From: Vigna angularis
Taxonomy: Eukaryota; Streptophyta; Magnoliopsida; Fabales; Fabaceae
Length of the DNA stretch: 64,000 bases
Assembly (NCBI RefSeq): GCF_016808095.1
Contig: NC_068976.1
Span: 16,331,663 to 16,395,662 of the forward strand
Reading direction: 5' to 3'
In this document: positions 10,401 through 21,250 of the stretch, in pieces
Layout of the letters: every line of letters starts with the position of its first letter
How positions within the stretch are numbered: position 1 is the first letter of the stretch
Position numbers and translations under genes: made by a program
Notes under the pieces: model-generated
Told to the model about the DNA's origin: nothing
Seen by the model: the letters and a program-made list of their open reading frames with translations, nothing else
Databases searched by the model: none

Positions 10401-13400
10401 TGCTGTCCTTCCCAGCATGTTGCTCTTGATGCACAATATCCAATTTGGTCTTCACCTCCGTACCAGTACCACTCACTGGTGGTGACACATTAGATACAGT
10501 TGTAGATAAGGCAATGCTGGATGCAAAAGACTCCACATTTCCAGAACTTTCCCCAGGCTTAGAAGTTGAGGTCACAACCACACCATCAGGCCTAAAATTG
10601 CTGGGTGGCACCTGTTCCACTGACTTGGTGGCGTAATCAGAAGGAGAAAGAGATGCAATGAGGGGTTCCTCTTTGAATCTGTTCTGTTCAAGCAATGCAG
10701 AACCATCAGCCTGAGTTGATGATACTGGAAATGATTCCTTCTGATGCTGATCGACAATTTGTTCAGTAAAATTAGGGCCCCAATTTTCTGGATGACCATC
10801 GCCAAATAATTGGTGTGGAAGACGTACAGAAGCTTGGCTGCTTACATTACTACTTGTATCTTGACTAACTTTAGGTGGTAGATTCAAAGAATTAGAATTA
10901 TGCTCATTATGCACATTGGGGATTGGTGTCTGAGAGCTCATGGGAAAAACCTCTTGTTGTGGTTGAACTAGAGAAGGATCCACACGCAAATTACCTATTG
11001 GTAATACACCTTGCAACTGTCCATAAGATAAATTGCTGAAGAGCTGGCTAGACGGTTGGTCTTGCAACACTTGAGAAAGCAGTTGTTGTTGTTGTCGTAG
11101 CAGCTGCTGCTGCTCCTCCTGCTTCTGTTGTTGCTTCAGCAATAGGAGTTTATCAATCAAGGGGATCTGCTGGGATTGAGCAGCCGCTTGAGAATGCAGT
11201 TGCAACAAGTACTGCTGTTGCAACATATTTAATATCTGAGGATCTTGTGATAAACCTGAAGAAAGTAGCTTCTCCGCTGTCAAAGGGTTATTTGGGTTAT
11301 CAGCAGCAGCCTGAGACAGTAAATTGCTTAAAGACAAGTGGTTTTGTGCCGGCAGCCTTTGCTGCTGAATTCCAAATGGCATTTGAGGAAAATTTGGATC
11401 ATGAAGCATGTCAATTTTATTCTGTAAGGGATCCAATGCACCTTGTAAAGGATAATTAGGCCAGCCAGCACCACCATTATTTAGGCCTGCAGATGTCCTA
11501 TCAGATAAACCTTGGATGATTGACATTAACTCGGAATTTTGGGATTGAGGTTGCCGAGAGTTATCACTCACTGAAGACAATAGTTTAGAATGCAAGGAGG
11601 CATCTGGGACAACCTCCGGCTTTGGAGCAAACGAAGCTGCATCACGCCCTGGCCAGTAAGGGTAGGGACTAGGCAAGGACCGTTGTCGTTCCAGTGCCAT
11701 CCTCTTAGCAAGCAAGTAAAGATTTCCATTATCAACTGCTGATGGACCCATATTACCAGGATTATTTCCAACAAACCCTTGTAAACCTGAATTGAATATA
11801 TCAACATCAATGTCAAGCCTAAACATCTCAAAACATGGTAGGGTACAAAAATGAAAAAGATTTGAAGAGAAAAATATCAATGCAGGGAAAATTATTATAG
11901 CTTAATTATCCAAAAATGAATACCAAAATAACCAAGTATTAACAGGTAAGAACCTTCTGACAATGCCAGGCCATCAAGGGGAGGACTATTCTTGCTACCA
12001 GACATGAGTGACTCCAGAAACCTATTTTCAGCTTCGGTATCAGGACTTGGACGATGCCTAGAATCACTTCGCAAAATGTCAAGCTCATTCAAACCAGTAA
12101 GAGTATTCCCAAATGTACTGGAAATTTGTCTGCCAGGAATATCTGTGAAGTCATTTGGCTTTGGTGTAGAAAACCCAGGTGGAGGTCTAGCTTTAGCTCG
12201 TAAATGGGGCATGGCATCACCAAGAGACAACCACGGTGAGTCAGCTGCTGAATTTTCCAGACGAACAGGTAAATCGATACCAAAATACCCAGCCTCAAAC
12301 CATCCAATAATATCAATTCCTTTAAATGGACCTTGGATTAGACCCTTAGGATCTTTATACAAAAGGGATAACTCCTCTGGAGCAGTCTGTTGAACTCTTC
12401 TGATTTCAAGTTCACTATCCAAAATGCCAGACAACTGCCTCTTAATAACAGGATCTTCACTAGCTTGCCACTTACCTACTTCTTTGGAGTCAGATAAATA
12501 ACCCAAATTATTTTCCCACTGATTATGAGGATCTTTTGGCTGGAGTGAGTTCAGATCTGTTTTTCTCAATCTAACATCATTAGTTACATCTCTACCATCG
12601 TGAAACTGGGCAGCATGATCACCAAGTGGCATTGTTCGCCATGAAGCACCAGGATGAACAGAAGTATTTCCTTCAAATGATGAATCTTTATTACTGGAAA
12701 CCTCTTCAGGCACTTTGTAAGAACCTCCATCTTCACCTCTATCTGTTCATTAAATATATTATGACAATCTTAGTGGAAAGTAGAGACAGAAAATTATACT
12801 CATGAAAAGCCAGACACCATAGGGTGACATATATAAGTAAGTAGAACACCATTTAAGTAGAAAGAGGAATCCATAAAATGTGAAATTTGACATTGTTCAC
12901 ATAGTTGAAATTGAATACATAAATGGGAGGGGGAATTAGTAGTCAAATTTGTTTGAGGCCATGCAAACCCACTTATTAGACCAGTGAATCTTCAGAATTG
13001 AGGGTTTATAAACAAGTTGCTTCATGGAAATATGGGTCAAAACCTTACTCTGTTTAAGGGTCAAATCCTCATTCTACAATTCCCTCTACAAGGGTAAGAA
13101 AAAACCTAGTGCCAAAGTTACCAGCATCCAAACCTATCTAGAAGTACATAAAGATATCTGCAGAGTTTACCTTGGAAAGGTGCACTTCCAGGCTTCATTC
13201 TTCTTGTGTGAGTAAAATCTGTTGACCTTCCATCTTTTGGAACCTGAGGAGCAGTGCTGCTAATTATCTCCCCTTTGTCAATTCCATTCAAGACAACCTG
13301 TTCAAGAAAAAAAAGCTCACACCAAACCACTAGAAAAGACAATTGCATTCAGTAACTAAAAAACAAACCAAAGAAGCCGATTACCACTTCCTCAGGATTT

Positions 13401-15523
13401 GGTGCCAGAATAGCTAGAGGCTCCAAGGGTTCATCCTGAGTAAGATTAGGTACCTGCACAAAATCATCAACTAGTTTTCTATTTGTACCCATACCAGTCA
13501 CTCTGTACACATCAAGCAATTTTGTCCTGTTATATCTAAAGGGGTTCAATTCTTCAAGTCCACTTTGAACCTTTTCCAATGCAGTTCCAGAGTATGTGCT
13601 ACTCAAAGAGCTAGCAAGAGAACCAGTACGTCCATGTCCAATACTAGAAACTGGGGGTGTATTCTCCCCACGACCACGCCCATAGGAAAATGTAGAGACT
13701 GGTTTGTTTGGGGTTGTATGGGAAGGATCTACCCTTGCACGGCCTTGTGAGTAGTTAGGTCTCCATGGCCGATAGTGTTCTCCCTCCTTCTCATCCTTTC
13801 CCTGACTGGAAATGTTACCTTTTTCCAAATGTATATCACCATCCTTTCCAGAGTCGCTCCATTTTTCACGGATGCCTTCTGGCTCCTTGTCATCAGGACC
13901 CCAGCGGGTGTTCCACTTACTTTCACGCCGCTGGTCAAAGTTAGTTTCTCTGTTTCCTGAATCATTCCATCTGTGATTATCAGATGCACCACGCCGTGCT
14001 TCTGCAAAGTTCCTTGCAGACATATTATCTGTCCATCGATCCACTCTGCGAGAATCACCTAGGTCTTTGTCCCCATCTCTCCAACGATCCTTCCGAATGG
14101 AGGACTTGGTGTCTCTCTCCTCATCACGCCAGCGATCGCGACGTCCACTTTCTGAGTCAAACATGGATGGCCTAAAGACATCCTTTTTCTTATGGTCATC
14201 ATGCACATCCTCTCCGTTTCCAGATGTCTTGACAGTCTCTGAGCGATGGCCATAAGGTGGGTTTGAGACCACGTGGTTCTCCTGAATAGTTAGAAAAGGA
14301 AAATGCAAAAAAAAAAACATTAGCAATTGAAAATTATTCCTGGAAGGTTAAGGCTGCCCTTATGTCTGATTTAGAGACAACATCCAGAAATTATCCACAG
14401 ACAACGATACAAAAATATGCAGAACTAGTTAAGCACACACCACAGATCCTGTTCCAAGTTTATTCTCCCCTGGCTTTGGCAGAAGCCACTGTGGTGAGAG
14501 TGGAATGGAATTGTCAGATCCTTGGGCATCTGTACAAAACGGTAAAAGCATCAGTCAATGAAAAGAAAATGAAGATTCTAACCATTAAGTTCAAAAAATA
14601 TAAAGCATGTTGTAGAGAAAACTGATTAAAAATATATAACAAGCACGTATGCAGTCCTCAACCAAATAAGAAGTTTAAAAATAAATAAAAGAAATATATA
14701 ATCGCGATCAAAGGGCTAAATAGGAGGAAAGTGTATCAAGTAAAAGGAAACAGAATAACATGGCAGCAACATAAATCTGAAACTATGTTTCTTTACCTAT
14801 TCTGGTAAAAAAACTGTGGACAGGAAGTGGAAATAGTGAAGGAAAAAAAAAATTCCGCTTCAACCGTAACGAAACTAACATAATATCCCTCGCTGTAAAC
14901 CCCAATAGCCAATTCCAGCATTCACAACGACGAACTCAAACTTCAAAAACCGGCTACCTTTGCTGCAGTGTAAAGCTCCAAACTTCTAAACCACAGTTTA
15001 GAAGAAAAAGGGCACACACAAGATAATATTGAAGAAAATCAAAATCCAAAAAAAATTCCAATGTAGTTCAGAAAATAGCAAAAATGAAAAACCATCGGTA
15101 GTAAAAACAAAAGATTATTGAATGTCGTTTCCGTTTCGGAAGCATTGAAGCCGTTCTGTCATCCTACACGAACAAAAAATAAAAACCCTAAACTCTAACC
15201 CGTAAACGAAGTGCATTTTGGTTGTTCACAAAAATGAAAGGAAGAAAAAAAATAAAGGTTTGGGGAAACTAGGGTTTAGAGAAGCAAGTGATAAACCACA
15301 ACTGAATAAAATAAAAGAAAAAGAGAACGCAAGCGACGAAGGAGAAGAGAGAAAACAATGGAAGCTAAGACACATAAATCGCTGGATTCCAATCCAAAGC
15401 AAAAACGAAATTACAAATGAAAGGAAGAGAGAGATGGAGAGAAATGAAACCTTTGGAGATCTGCAATGGCGGTGCGACGGAGAGCTGGTGGCGATTGTCG
15501 GAGGTGGCGCGTTGTTCAGCCAT
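7487..15523 (-). CDS. EXA1: GYF-domain protein, EXA1-like (nine exons, 1776 codons plus stop)
   Basis: Plant EXA1-type GYF proteins bind eIF4E-family proteins and proline-rich partners, act in translational control in the cytoplasm, and are described in Arabidopsis as a host factor for potexviruses and a modulator of immune-receptor levels. Exons (minus strand): 15523-15451, 14529-14444, 14281-13385, 13297-13171, 12742-11954, 11786-9056, 8414-8221, 8109-8050, 7860-7487. All have GT/AG borders and compatible phases, summing to 5331 nt. Exon 2 could instead end at 14441, still in frame. Landmarks: Arg/Asp-rich N-terminal part; eIF4E-binding motif YNRTKLL at residues 303-309 (YxxxxL-hydrophobic); GYF domain about 519-585, with GPF at 532-534, W542 and GYF at 546-548, then PPPGF; a Gln-rich coiled segment near 868-895; long disordered middle; Lys-rich tail ending [10 protein letters not shown]. 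The start is the first Met, in the conserved N-terminus. Family identity is from memory. Confidence 0.93.
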
Positions 15524-15660
15524 GGATGATCAACGAGAGTTGGAAGGAACGAATGAAACGAGCGAGTGAGCACTGTGCGAACGAAAACCCTTCTTTGCGA
15601 GAAAAACCAAACTGGGAGGCCAAGGGGAATATAGGTTAACCCTTTCAACACACTTCATAA
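15524..15660 (-). promoter_or_regulatory. 5' UTR and core promoter region of the EXA1-like gene
   Basis: Upstream of the start codon the coding strand is pyrimidine-rich through about 15590, as is common for plant 5' leaders. No clear TATA box is seen; a weak TATATT lies near 15630. There is no upstream ATG in the 70 bases before the start. Confidence 0.35.
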
Positions 15661-16590
15661 TGTGTGCTAGGGTGCACGATAAGACCCTGCGACCCACGCG
15701 CGCACATTAGTGCTAACCCCTGTGATTCTCGGAAGAAATAGCCACGCGCCTTGGACCCATCCGTGTCCGACCCGCCGCGGGTTTTCAAGGACGTGTATCT
15801 CACGCGCCTCTTGATTTATGAAGATTTTCTTAATGTTAAAATGAAACTTCCCTCGTATTTTTTTTTCATTAGCACCATTGGTGCGCATTTCTCCCATGAC
15901 CCGATTTTTACGAAACGACTTTCGTTTCGTTGTGCATGGTAGATAATTATCAAATAAAATTCAAAAATTATATTATTTTTTCTTTTCGATTAATATTTTT
16001 ATTCTTTACATATTATCCTATTTAATAGAACTTTATAAATGTTTCTATTGTATAACTATCACATAATGACAATAATTTTTTTTTATTTTCTATCATCATG
16101 AAAGATTAGATACACGTACTCATAAATATAGATACACTCTGTTCTGAAATTTCATTTTTATTTATTTTTCATTGTTAAATAAAGCTGTAATTAATATAAA
16201 ATTAATTACTTTTATTTATATTTAAGTTTGAGTGGAATATCTTAATAGTGTTTGACTGAAAAATATAAGGAGTGAAAAGGACTTTTGTTTTTCTAAAATT
16301 TTAATTTATTTTTAGGGATAATTCAGGCATATAGATATTTTTGCAAAGAGGGTCTAGCATGGCACATGCAGTGTAGGGTAAAATCACACGAAATTATTTT
16401 TTCAAATTTTGATTTTTCAAATTTTTGTGTTGCTCCTTCACACGAACTTCCTTTAGGGTGTAATAATGTATCGTATAAAATATTGACCGAACGGTTAGGA
16501 TTTTCAGGTAATTTGTTTATATTTTATTTTGTTTATATTTTATTGGGCTTTTATCAGTTCATAATCCATGAGGTGAATTATAAATACAAA
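15660..16590. other. Intergenic DNA, no gene seen
   Basis: A GC-richer 250 bp (15660-15920) next to the EXA1-like promoter gives way to AT-rich DNA. Nothing codes convincingly. Confidence 0.5.
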
Positions 16591-16880
16591 GTCAGGGCCA
16601 CAAGTCAGGTACGTTCCACTAAACATTCAATAGTGATAATCATTCACTAAATACTCAACCAAGAGCTGAGGTTTTTGAAATCACACGCCTAACTTGAGCG
16701 TCGGAGTATTTTGCAGGTACATCCCCTCGTCAAGAAGGAGACCGATGGAGGAACAACAAAGCACCAGAAAGATGATTAGAAACCACAAGAAACCAAGACG
16801 AGCGTTCGGTCTCGACATCACTATTTCGGATCAACACCAGAAACTTTCGACAAAGTGAAAACTACACTACATGAATCATC
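16590..16880 (+). mobile_element. LTR-retrotransposon fragment (LTR 3' end type)
   Basis: The stretch containing ACTTGAGCGTCGGAGT (16692-16707) and then GCAGGTACATCCCCTCGTC (16714-16732) matches the wording common near the 3' end of plant Ty3-gypsy and copia LTRs, as I remember it. No polyprotein is attached, so it is a relic. Confidence 0.5.
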
Positions 16881-16990
16881 ATTTATACGTGAAACGTCAT
16901 CAACAAGATAAGTATTTTTTGAAATATGAATATTTCATAAAATATCTAATTGATAATAGATATTATAACAACTATTTTATATAGATATTT

Positions 16991-16995
<5 letters not shown>

Positions 16996-17031
<36 letters not shown>

Positions 17032-17035
17032 ATCC
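16996..17035. repeat. (AT)n microsatellite
   Basis: Uninterrupted alternating AT, followed by imperfect TATA-rich palindromes to about 17090. Confidence 0.85.
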
Positions 17036-17545
17036 ATAATATATTATATGATATATGATATATTATATATAATATAGTATATAACTATAAATATAGTTAT
17101 CTAATTATTGTAACCGAAACATTTTTTGGCATGATTAAAATAGTCAAAAGAAATTGTTGTGTTAGAGATAACTATCAATAGCAATATTATAAAATATCAA
17201 GACAGTTTTGATACTTTGTTTATTATATATGTTATTTATTCGATGCAATTCATAATATATGGTAACTGAATCATTTATTATACGGTTATATACCATAATA
17301 TATATCATCATGAGAATTTCAGCAAGACAACATCTTGAAGAAATATATATCAAAATCCACGCCATTAATTATGCAAGTGCAGACTAAGATCTTGTCATAA
17401 ACGGACTTCATGCTTAAAGCATCATGGAATTCAATTAACAAAGGGAAAGTCTCCTATTGCAAACACTGATTGCCAATTTCGTCAGCAAAGTTCATAGTTA
17501 ACGATCAAGTCCAAGACCGAGCAGTAAATCTCGCTTGGCAGAAGG

Positions 17546-17890
17546 GTAAAGCCCTCTCAAAGTCGAACGGTAAACCCCGTTCACTATGAAGCACTCCTAG
17601 CTCAAAGCAGAGAGGTAAAGCCCTCTCAAAACCGAACGATAAAGTCCGTTCACTAGGAAGCACTCCTAGCTCAAAGTAGAGAGGTAAAGCCCTCTCAACG
17701 CCGAACGGTAAAGCCCGTTCACTGGGAAGCACTCCTAGCTAAAAGCAAAGAGGTAAAGCCCTCACAAAACCGAACGGTAAAGCCTGTTTACTAGGAAGCA
17801 CTCCTAGCTCAAAGCAGAGAGGTAAAATCCTCTCAAAGCCGAACGGTAAAGCCCGTTCACTAGGAAGCACTCCTAGCTCAAAGCAGAGAA
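17546..17890. repeat. 69-bp minisatellite, five exact-length units, each with three hairpins
   Basis: Units start at 17546, 17615, 17684, 17753 and 17822, each exactly 69 bp, with scattered substitutions and no indels. Within a unit three inverted repeats follow one another: GAGAGG/CCTCTC and GAACGG/CCGTTC, both around TAAAGC, and CTAGGA/TCCTAG around AGCAC. Because 69 is a multiple of three, an open frame runs across part of the array on the minus strand; I do not regard it as a gene. The array sits just before LTR-like sequence and is probably part of a retrotransposon. Confidence 0.92.
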
Positions 17891-17904
17891 GTAAATAAGA
17901 AATT

Positions 17905-17965
17905 TTGGTAGCTTAAATGGTAGAAAATTGTGGGGATTTCAAGAACATGGGTTCAAACTCTTTTA
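17905..17965 (+). other. tRNA-like pol III promoter module (A and B boxes)
   Basis: TAGCTTAAATGG at 17909-17920 fits the A-box consensus TRGYNNARNNGG. GGTTCAAACTC at 17950-17960 is one base from a B box. The spacing of 41 is tRNA-like. It does not fold as a complete tRNA. It is followed by an A-rich stretch and then purine-rich leader-like sequence, so it is either a SINE head or part of the surrounding LTR. Confidence 0.4.
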
Positions 17966-17999
17966 TACCTTTTTCTATAAAAAAATTAAAAATAAAATA

Positions 18000-19770
18000 A
18001 AATATTGATAATGGTTAAAGCACTCCAGAAGAGAGGAAGAATCAAGTGAGAAAGTTTGAGAAATAGAGAAGAAAGAGTTAGGAAGAAATTTTTAGTTGCA
18101 AGAAGAGTAGAGGTTTTGGAGGGTTTTCGGGGAAACAAATTCTGAGCAAGAGATTAAGTCTGGAATAGAGGTACGGGAGCTAACCTTTCTAAGCTTTTAT
18201 ATTATGATTTAGTATTGTTTTATTACTATTCATGTCTTGAAATTCTGTGTGAATACTATTAATGAAAAACATAGGTGCTTACTGTATATCTATCTATAGT
18301 GAATTTATGTGCTAATATTATATGTTGTTGTTTTGAATCTGTAAATAAGAAATTTGTTAAAACTAGTTGAGGAACACTTTGGCTAAGGAAAGACTTGGTA
18401 CTTAAGTTATCCATTATGACGCACCTCTCTTTCCTGGAACAGATTATGTATTGTTAAATCTTATTGACAAGTTTTTAACTTAAATCTTGTTGAACAGATT
18501 ATGTATTGTTAAATTATCGTGCAATATATCTTGTTGGAATGAAAATTTCTGATGAATTTATGTTATTGTGGTAGATATGGAATTATGAATTATAATTGTG
18601 ATGGTAGGATAGAGGAATCTTAAAAACCGGAGTTGATACATCCCTGATCATAGAGCACCCTGGTCAAATCCAGTAAGTTGTGACTAGTCATATGTACTGG
18701 CGTTTATGGTGAGTTTGATTCGTCAAACATTTGATTCTTCTCCGGTGACCATTTATGGTGATATTTTAGTATTGTTAATTTATTTTGTGATATATTCATT
18801 TTGTATGATTTCTGCGATGATTGGATTTTATTGGATTTGAATTTATGCATCTGAACATGATATGAGTATTATGGGAAGATTTTGTAAGGGTATAATGTGA
18901 GTTGAGGAATATGAGCATGGTATGAGTCTCGTGGAGAGATTCAGTAATGATATGGTATTTGTGTATATGTTGATGTTGAGGGTCCTGTAGTTGGAGGTTA
19001 TCCTGATACTCTAATAATCATTCAGTCTCAAGTCTCAAGTAGAGAATGATGAATTATGTGGTGAGAGGGGCAGGAGGTCCTGGTCTATGTGCCGGTTTTG
19101 GACATAGTGTTGAGGACTAACCTTGTGGATCGTATGGAGTATTTTGGAAGTGTATTTGTAAGAGGAAGTAGAAGTCATCACAAGTGCATAACCTCCTGTG
19201 ATCGCTCATCAACATATCATCATAATGAGTGTCTATTGGGTATTGTGGAATGAGTGTCTATTGGGTATTATGGAATGAATGTCTATTGAGTATTGTGGAA
19301 CGAGTGTCTATTAGGTATTGTGGGATGAGTGTCTATTAGTAATTGTGGTATTGTGGGATGAGTATCTATGATGTGATTGTTGTATGATGGTATGAGTATC
19401 TAGGATGCAATTGTTGTATGATGGTATAAGGGTGACTGACATAATTATTATATGAGGTTTGTTGAGTGTATCAAAGTAATGAATGAGTATCTATGATGTG
19501 ATTGTTGTATAATGGTATGAGGGTGTCTGACATAATTATTATATGAGGTTTGTTGAGTGTATCAAAGTAATTATGCATTTTTATAAATGATTGGTTGCAT
19601 GTTAGCTCATCCTACTTATTTGTGTTTGTGTATGTGCGATTATCGTATAATTCGTTATACGGGAGCAGATGGAGGAATGTCGTCTGATTCAGTGCCAATG
19701 AAGAAAGAGATAGAAGAATAAATTAGAAGAATTCGAGTTATATTTATGAGTTTATAGTTGAAATCTGAGT
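18000..19770 (+). mobile_element. Degenerate Ty3-gypsy type LTR sequence
   Basis: The block near 19605-19680 (TTAGCTCATCC ... CGTATAATTCGTTATACGGG) corresponds to equivalent blocks in the solo LTRs at 54900-54970 (opposite strand), 61700-61790 and 62268-62345. A purine-rich leader-like stretch at 18030-18180 resembles that at 58860-59000 in a solo LTR. No ends or target duplication could be defined, and there is no polyprotein. Confidence 0.5.
19225..19350. repeat. 25-bp tandem repeat, about five units
   Basis: The unit ATGAGTGTCTATTGGGTATT plus GTGGA recurs with few changes from 19225. The last unit is longer by an extra GTATTGTGG. Related ATGAGTATCTA motifs continue to about 19510. Confidence 0.85.
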
Positions 19771-19772
19771 TT

Positions 19773-19775
19773 AAA

Positions 19776-19809
<34 letters not shown>

Positions 19810-19943
19810 TATGAATTATGTATTATGTATTATGTATATATATACATAATACATAATACATAATACATAATACATAATACATAATACATAATACATAATA
19901 CATAATACATAATACATAATACATAATACATAATACATAATAC

Positions 19944-20011
<68 letters not shown>
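19773..20011. repeat. Mirror-organised compound microsatellite (CA)n-(TA)n-7-mer-(AT)n-(GT)n
   Basis: In order: (AC)n at about 19776-19791, (AT)n to 19808, three TTATGTA-type units, then about 15 units of the 7-mer ACATAAT (19843-19948), (AT)n, and (GT)n at 19990-20011. The left arm is the reverse complement of the right arm in type and order, so the locus can form a long hairpin or cruciform. Confidence 0.9.
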
Positions 20012-21250
20012 AGAAATTCCAAAAAATTGTATTTTAGAAGTTATGGTAGTCTAAAACTGTCGATACTCGATTATTTTAATGTTAAATTATTTTATTGTTA
20101 TAAACGAGTTTCATTATTTTAAAACGTATCATATGTCTATAAACCATTTTTATAGAGTTCTCTACCTTCTCTTAAGAGTTCTAACTCCTGAGTCATCTCT
20201 TTTACGGTTAGGATGTACCTAATCGATCACAACAACGAGGTCTATGTTTTTATCTGATCAGTTTCTTCAATAGAGCAAGTAAATTTCGATTATTTTTTTC
20301 CCTTCCATTCCCAAATTTGTTTTAGAAGAAACTAGTACTTTTGCATGTGTAATCATGTCTCTCCTACTCGTTCTTGGTCCATCTATAGTTTTAAGGACTC
20401 TGTTCGTTTTCAATTTGGTGTTTCATAGGTTTGTCTAGATATTCCTTGCAGTTCAAGTATTCGGTGGAGTGTTCTTAGAGTTTGGCAGTTTCTTTGAGAG
20501 GTAAGGGAAGTTAGTGACATTTCTTGATGTTATTGTAATTGATGATTTTAATCAGGGTGTGTTGAATGTTGTTAAAAATAGAAGTTTATCTACCTTTGTA
20601 TGAATTGGGATTTTAATGCTTTAAAATGGTTAATTGATGTTTGGTGTAATGATGAATGTTTTAGAATGTGATGAATCTGTTTGGATAAGTTTTTGATTTT
20701 GAATTTTGTGTTTGTGAAGTTAGTTATGTTACTTGAATTGGAATTACTAGGAAAGAATGGTTAGTCTTGGTCATTTTTGGTCTAAAATGAAGGTTATAAT
20801 GGGTAAGTCTTAGACAAATTGGTCTAAGTGGGAAAATAATGTTTTAGGCTTTGTGGTATGGTCATTTGAAACTTATTTGAGTGGTGAATTAACAGAATAA
20901 TCGCAAAAGCACCGAAATCACATAACTCCTTCGTATTTATCACACAGATTGCGCAATCTTCTTTGCACAAAAGCCTCAATCTTTCATCTTCTTCAAACGT
21001 GCATCGTGAGTTGCTCCTTCGTCAACCACCACGAGGTCACTGTCACGCCTTCATCTTGAACCAAAACCTACAAGGAAAGCTAAACACATAACCAACCAAA
21101 ATCCATTCGAATCGCGCTTCCAAACCCAATCACAAACTTGCGAAATCAATCACCTTCATCACGAGCTTCATCTCCTTCCCTAAGCATCAAGTCTGCAAAA
21201 AGAAACCAAGAAATCGAAACATAATTACTAGAATCGCTAAAGTTTCTAAT
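20012..21250. mobile_element. Unclassified transposon-like sequence
   Basis: Mixed-composition sequence without a sustained open frame. The 20900-21220 stretch is GC-richer and reads like a leader or LTR internal region, but I could not assign a family. No gene seen. Confidence 0.3.

Noticed and set aside
15218..15651. Open frames on both strands over the first EXA1 exon and intron
   Set aside because: They cross the 5' UTR and splice site of the EXA1-like gene and show no conserved protein.
17505..17732. Minus-strand frame with a repeated ERALP...FELGVL pattern
   Set aside because: It arises because the 69-bp unit is a multiple of three; it ends inside the array and the units are explained by inverted repeats at DNA level.
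19816..20022. Frame encoding repeated Tyr-Val-Leu-Cys-Ile-Met
   Set aside because: Translation of the 7-mer microsatellite only.
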